Positions 62,458 to 64,000 of a stretch of DNA of 64,000 nt are shown here, in pieces (the stretch's first letter is position 1; each line of letters opens with the position of its first letter). Source of the stretch: Lederbergia lenta NBRC 16444 (GTDB lineage Bacteria > Bacillota > Bacilli > Bacillales > Bacillaceae_C). The stretch is taken from positions 1,922,001-1,986,000 of the forward strand of contig NZ_BCVC01000001.1 of NCBI RefSeq assembly GCF_001591545.1, written 5' to 3'. Below the pieces are notes generated by a model. The model was not told where the DNA came from and did not search any database. It saw only the letters and a list, made by a program, of their open reading frames with translations. The translations under genes were made by a program, and so were the position numbers.

Positions 62458-63249
62458 ATGAAACTCTTAACCATTAATGTCCATGCATGGCAGGAACATA
62501 ATCAATTAGAAAAAATAAATGAGTTAGCCCGTGTTATTCATATGAATAGATATGATGCAATTGCCTTACAAGAAGCTAGTCAGCATCGTGAAGTCGATAT
62601 CGTCTATGACTCCATTCGGAAAGACAATTACGCCTTGCTATTACAACAAGCTTTGGCCAAACTTGGTAGTAGTGATTTTAATCTTTTTTGGGAAGCTACT
62701 CACTATGGTTATGATATTTACGAAGAAGGCCTCGCCCTTCTCGTACGTCATCCTGTTGTAAATTATGATTCTTTTTATATTACGGAGTCCTCTTCCTTGG
62801 ATTTTTGGAAATCCCGTAAAATTGTTGGTATTACTATTCAATTGAACAAACAAATGATTTCCTTATACTCCTGTCACCTTGGTTGGTGGGAGGATAAAGA
62901 GGAATCTTATACGCGCCAGGTTGATAATCTATTAAAAAAAGCTGAAAAACATGAAAAGTTTTTATTGCTCGGTGATTTTAATGCTGCTAGTAATAAGAAG
63001 AATGAAGGGTATGACTATTTATTAAGTAAGGGATTATATGACACTCATGTCCTAGCGCATGAAAAATCAGGCGAGTTCACTATCCAAGGGGACATCGCTG
63101 GCTGGGACGGTAATAAAGCAGGGTTAAAAATTGACTATATTTTTGCGAATTGGCAAGCAGGTGTAAGACACTCCCATATTATTTTTGATGGAAATAACGA
63201 GCCTATTATTTCCGACCACTATGGGATTGAACTAGAACTATCGATTTAA
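62458..63249 (+). CDS. EEP-superfamily sugar phosphatase, probable MapP
   Basis: A 263-residue metal-dependent phosphatase of the endonuclease/exonuclease/phosphatase fold: YDAIALQEAS (metal Glu), LYSCHLGWW, LLLGDFNAAS (Asp-Asn), KIDYIFAN and the terminal SDHYGIELEL (Asp-His). In Enterococcus and Lactobacillus the homologue MapP removes the 6'-phosphate from maltose 6'-phosphate made by a PTS, giving maltose for phosphorolysis. Its coupling to an EIICB gene here supports the same role; no maltose phosphorylase is in the window. GGGAG lies ten bases before the ATG. Confidence 0.78.
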   Translation: MKLLTINVHAWQEHNQLEKINELARVIHMNRYDAIALQEASQHREVDIVYDSIRKDNYALLLQQALAKLGSSDFNLFWEATHYGYDIYEEGLALLVRHPVVNYDSFYITESSSLDFWKSRKIVGITIQLNKQMISLYSCHLGWWEDKEESYTRQVDNLLKKAEKHEKFLLLGDFNAASNKKNEGYDYLLSKGLYDTHVLAHEKSGEFTIQGDIAGWDGNKAGLKIDYIFANWQAGVRHSHIIFDGNNEPIISDHYGIELELSI

Positions 63250-63266
63250 CTTATTTTTATGAACGA

Positions 63267-63298
63267 ACAAAGGCTACTCAAATATGAGTAGCCTTTGT
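63267..63298. terminator. hairpin between the phosphatase gene and the RDD gene
   Basis: Perfect 14-bp stem ACAAAGGCTACTCA / TGAGTAGCCTTTGT with a four-base loop; T runs are short, so efficiency is uncertain. It probably serves both converging genes. Confidence 0.7.
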
Positions 63299-63314
63299 CT
63301 ATATTCGATCATTC

Positions 63315-63719
63315 TTAAGGTTTTTCATGTGTTACATACGTACCTGCAATAAGGTCATGAATGCTCCGTTTATCTTTACGAAGTCCAATCATAAAAGCAG
63401 TGACAATTGCCGCTATTCCGAAAGTGATTCCATAAATAATACCAGCGACAAATGTACGTAGAAGCATGGCGCCAATACCAAGTTTTTCTCCATTCACTTT
63501 CACGATTCGAATACCACAAATCTTTTTACCAACAGTATAACCAAACCAAACAACTGGCAATATCAACGTATATGCGAATGTTAATGAACTACTAAATGTG
63601 CTGTTCTCCATATCTCCAGTAATAAGAATACCTAAAATTGCTAATGGAACCCCTATAATCAAACCATCTAAAATATTTGCACCTAATCTAATCCAAAAAC
63701 CTGCTGGATTTGTAACCAT
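63315..63719 (-). CDS. RDD family membrane protein
   Basis: A 134-residue protein with three to four helices and the RDD signature residues: Arg and Asp in FWIRLGANILDGLII (first helix) and the late Asp in RSIHDLIAGTYV. Function of the family is unclear; some members have been tied to Na+/H+ transport or membrane stress. AGGAGTGGGG-type ribosome binding site before the ATG. Probably transcribed after the ankyrin gene 30 bp upstream. Confidence 0.85.
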   Translation of the reverse strand: MVTNPAGFWIRLGANILDGLIIGVPLAILGILITGDMENSTFSSSLTFAYTLILPVVWFGYTVGKKICGIRIVKVNGEKLGIGAMLLRTFVAGIIYGITFGIAAIVTAFMIGLRKDKRSIHDLIAGTYVTHEKP

Positions 63720-63749
63720 TTTTCCCCACTCCTTATATACTCATTGATA

Positions 63750-64000
63750 TTACTTCTTTAATACTTCCGACATGTCTTCCATGCCATATTGGATCGAATA
63801 CATGAGTGGTGTTATATCTTCTACATCACTCACCTGTGGATCCGCACCTGCTTTGAGAAGTAGTTCCGCCACTGCTGTACTTCCACCTTGTACCGCATAA
63901 AATAATGGTGTCCAACCATCATAGTCTGCCGAATTGGGATCTCCACCAGCATCTAATAACAACATTAACAATTCAGTGTTTGCTCGCTCTGCAGCGATCA
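63750..64000 (-). CDS. ankyrin-repeat protein (5' end outside window)
   Basis: The visible 83 residues are the C-terminal part of an ankyrin-repeat protein: NTELLMLLLDAGGDPNSADY, GWTPLFYAVQGGSTAVAELL, then LKAGADPQVSDVEDITPLMY, each with the usual G-x-TPL and LL-x-aGAD pattern. The frame remains open to the window edge, so an internal ATG at 63971 is not the real start. Likely a protein-interaction module; partner unknown. Confidence 0.82.
   Translation of the reverse strand, partial: IAAERANTELLMLLLDAGGDPNSADYDGWTPLFYAVQGGSTAVAELLLKAGADPQVSDVEDITPLMYSIQYGMEDMSEVLKK

Noticed and set aside
1-64000. CRISPR arrays, tRNA or rRNA genes, insertion sequences, phage genes
   Set aside because: None was recognised on either strand; the repeats seen are single hairpins or operators.

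Overview
The window looks like chromosomal DNA of a low-GC, endospore-forming member of the Bacillaceae, of the Oceanobacillus/Virgibacillus kind; the genus is a guess. Support comes from an alpha/beta-type small acid-soluble spore protein, a Spo0E-type phosphatase, a sporulation-type orphan histidine kinase, CtsR, SigB-like and SigG-like control sites, and a gene order that (from memory of the B. subtilis 168 map) follows the ykr-ykv-ykw-yku segment almost continuously between about 11 and 45 kb. No tRNA, rRNA, CRISPR array, prophage or insertion sequence was recognised.

Layout. 1-2.6 kb: a leftward envelope-stress operon (small membrane protein, PspA, LiaF, LiaS running off the edge). 2.7-10.8 kb: MgtE magnesium channel, CvfB, a general-stress protein behind a SigB-like promoter, an MFS permease and a heterodimeric ABC exporter. 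11-18 kb: the yku/ykw block (ykuV, a decayed ykuU peroxiredoxin, ccpC, the CBS protein cbpB/ykuL, ykuJ, fadH, ykyB, cheV, ykwC). 18.3-20.3 kb: the general PTS genes ptsH-ptsI. 20.5-24 kb: small genes, a structured GC-richer block in front of ykvS, a CPBP protein, a lipoprotein and ykvI. 24-26.2 kb: clpE with three evenly spaced CtsR operators. 26.7-45.5 kb: peptidases, an MhqR-like regulator, SDR, Spo0E-like protein, acyltransferase, radical SAM protein, meso-diaminopimelate dehydrogenase, KtrD, a spore protein, a TerC/YkoY protein under a yybP-ykoY manganese riboswitch, an RND pump, PrfC, an M42 peptidase, an OsmC protein and a sporulation-type kinase.

45.7-56.9 kb is a catabolic island: GH31 alpha-xylosidase, LplABC-like sugar ABC importer without its own ATPase, a YesM/YesN-type two-component system, YesL and an unrecognised single-pass membrane protein. 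57-60.5 kb holds an AEC carrier and a polar amino-acid ABC importer with an arginine-box-like site. 60.7-63.2 kb holds a glucose-family PTS EIICB next to a phosphatase of the EEP superfamily, an arrangement that fits maltose uptake followed by dephosphorylation of maltose 6'-phosphate (MapP route), with a LacI/MalR-like operator at the start site. An RDD protein and a truncated ankyrin-repeat gene close the window.

Nothing here is a clearly new system. The most useful leads are the peroxiredoxin pseudogene beside an intact ykuV, the structured block at about 20.8-21.1 kb, the complete alpha-xyloside module with its unknown membrane protein, and the MalT/MapP-like pair.
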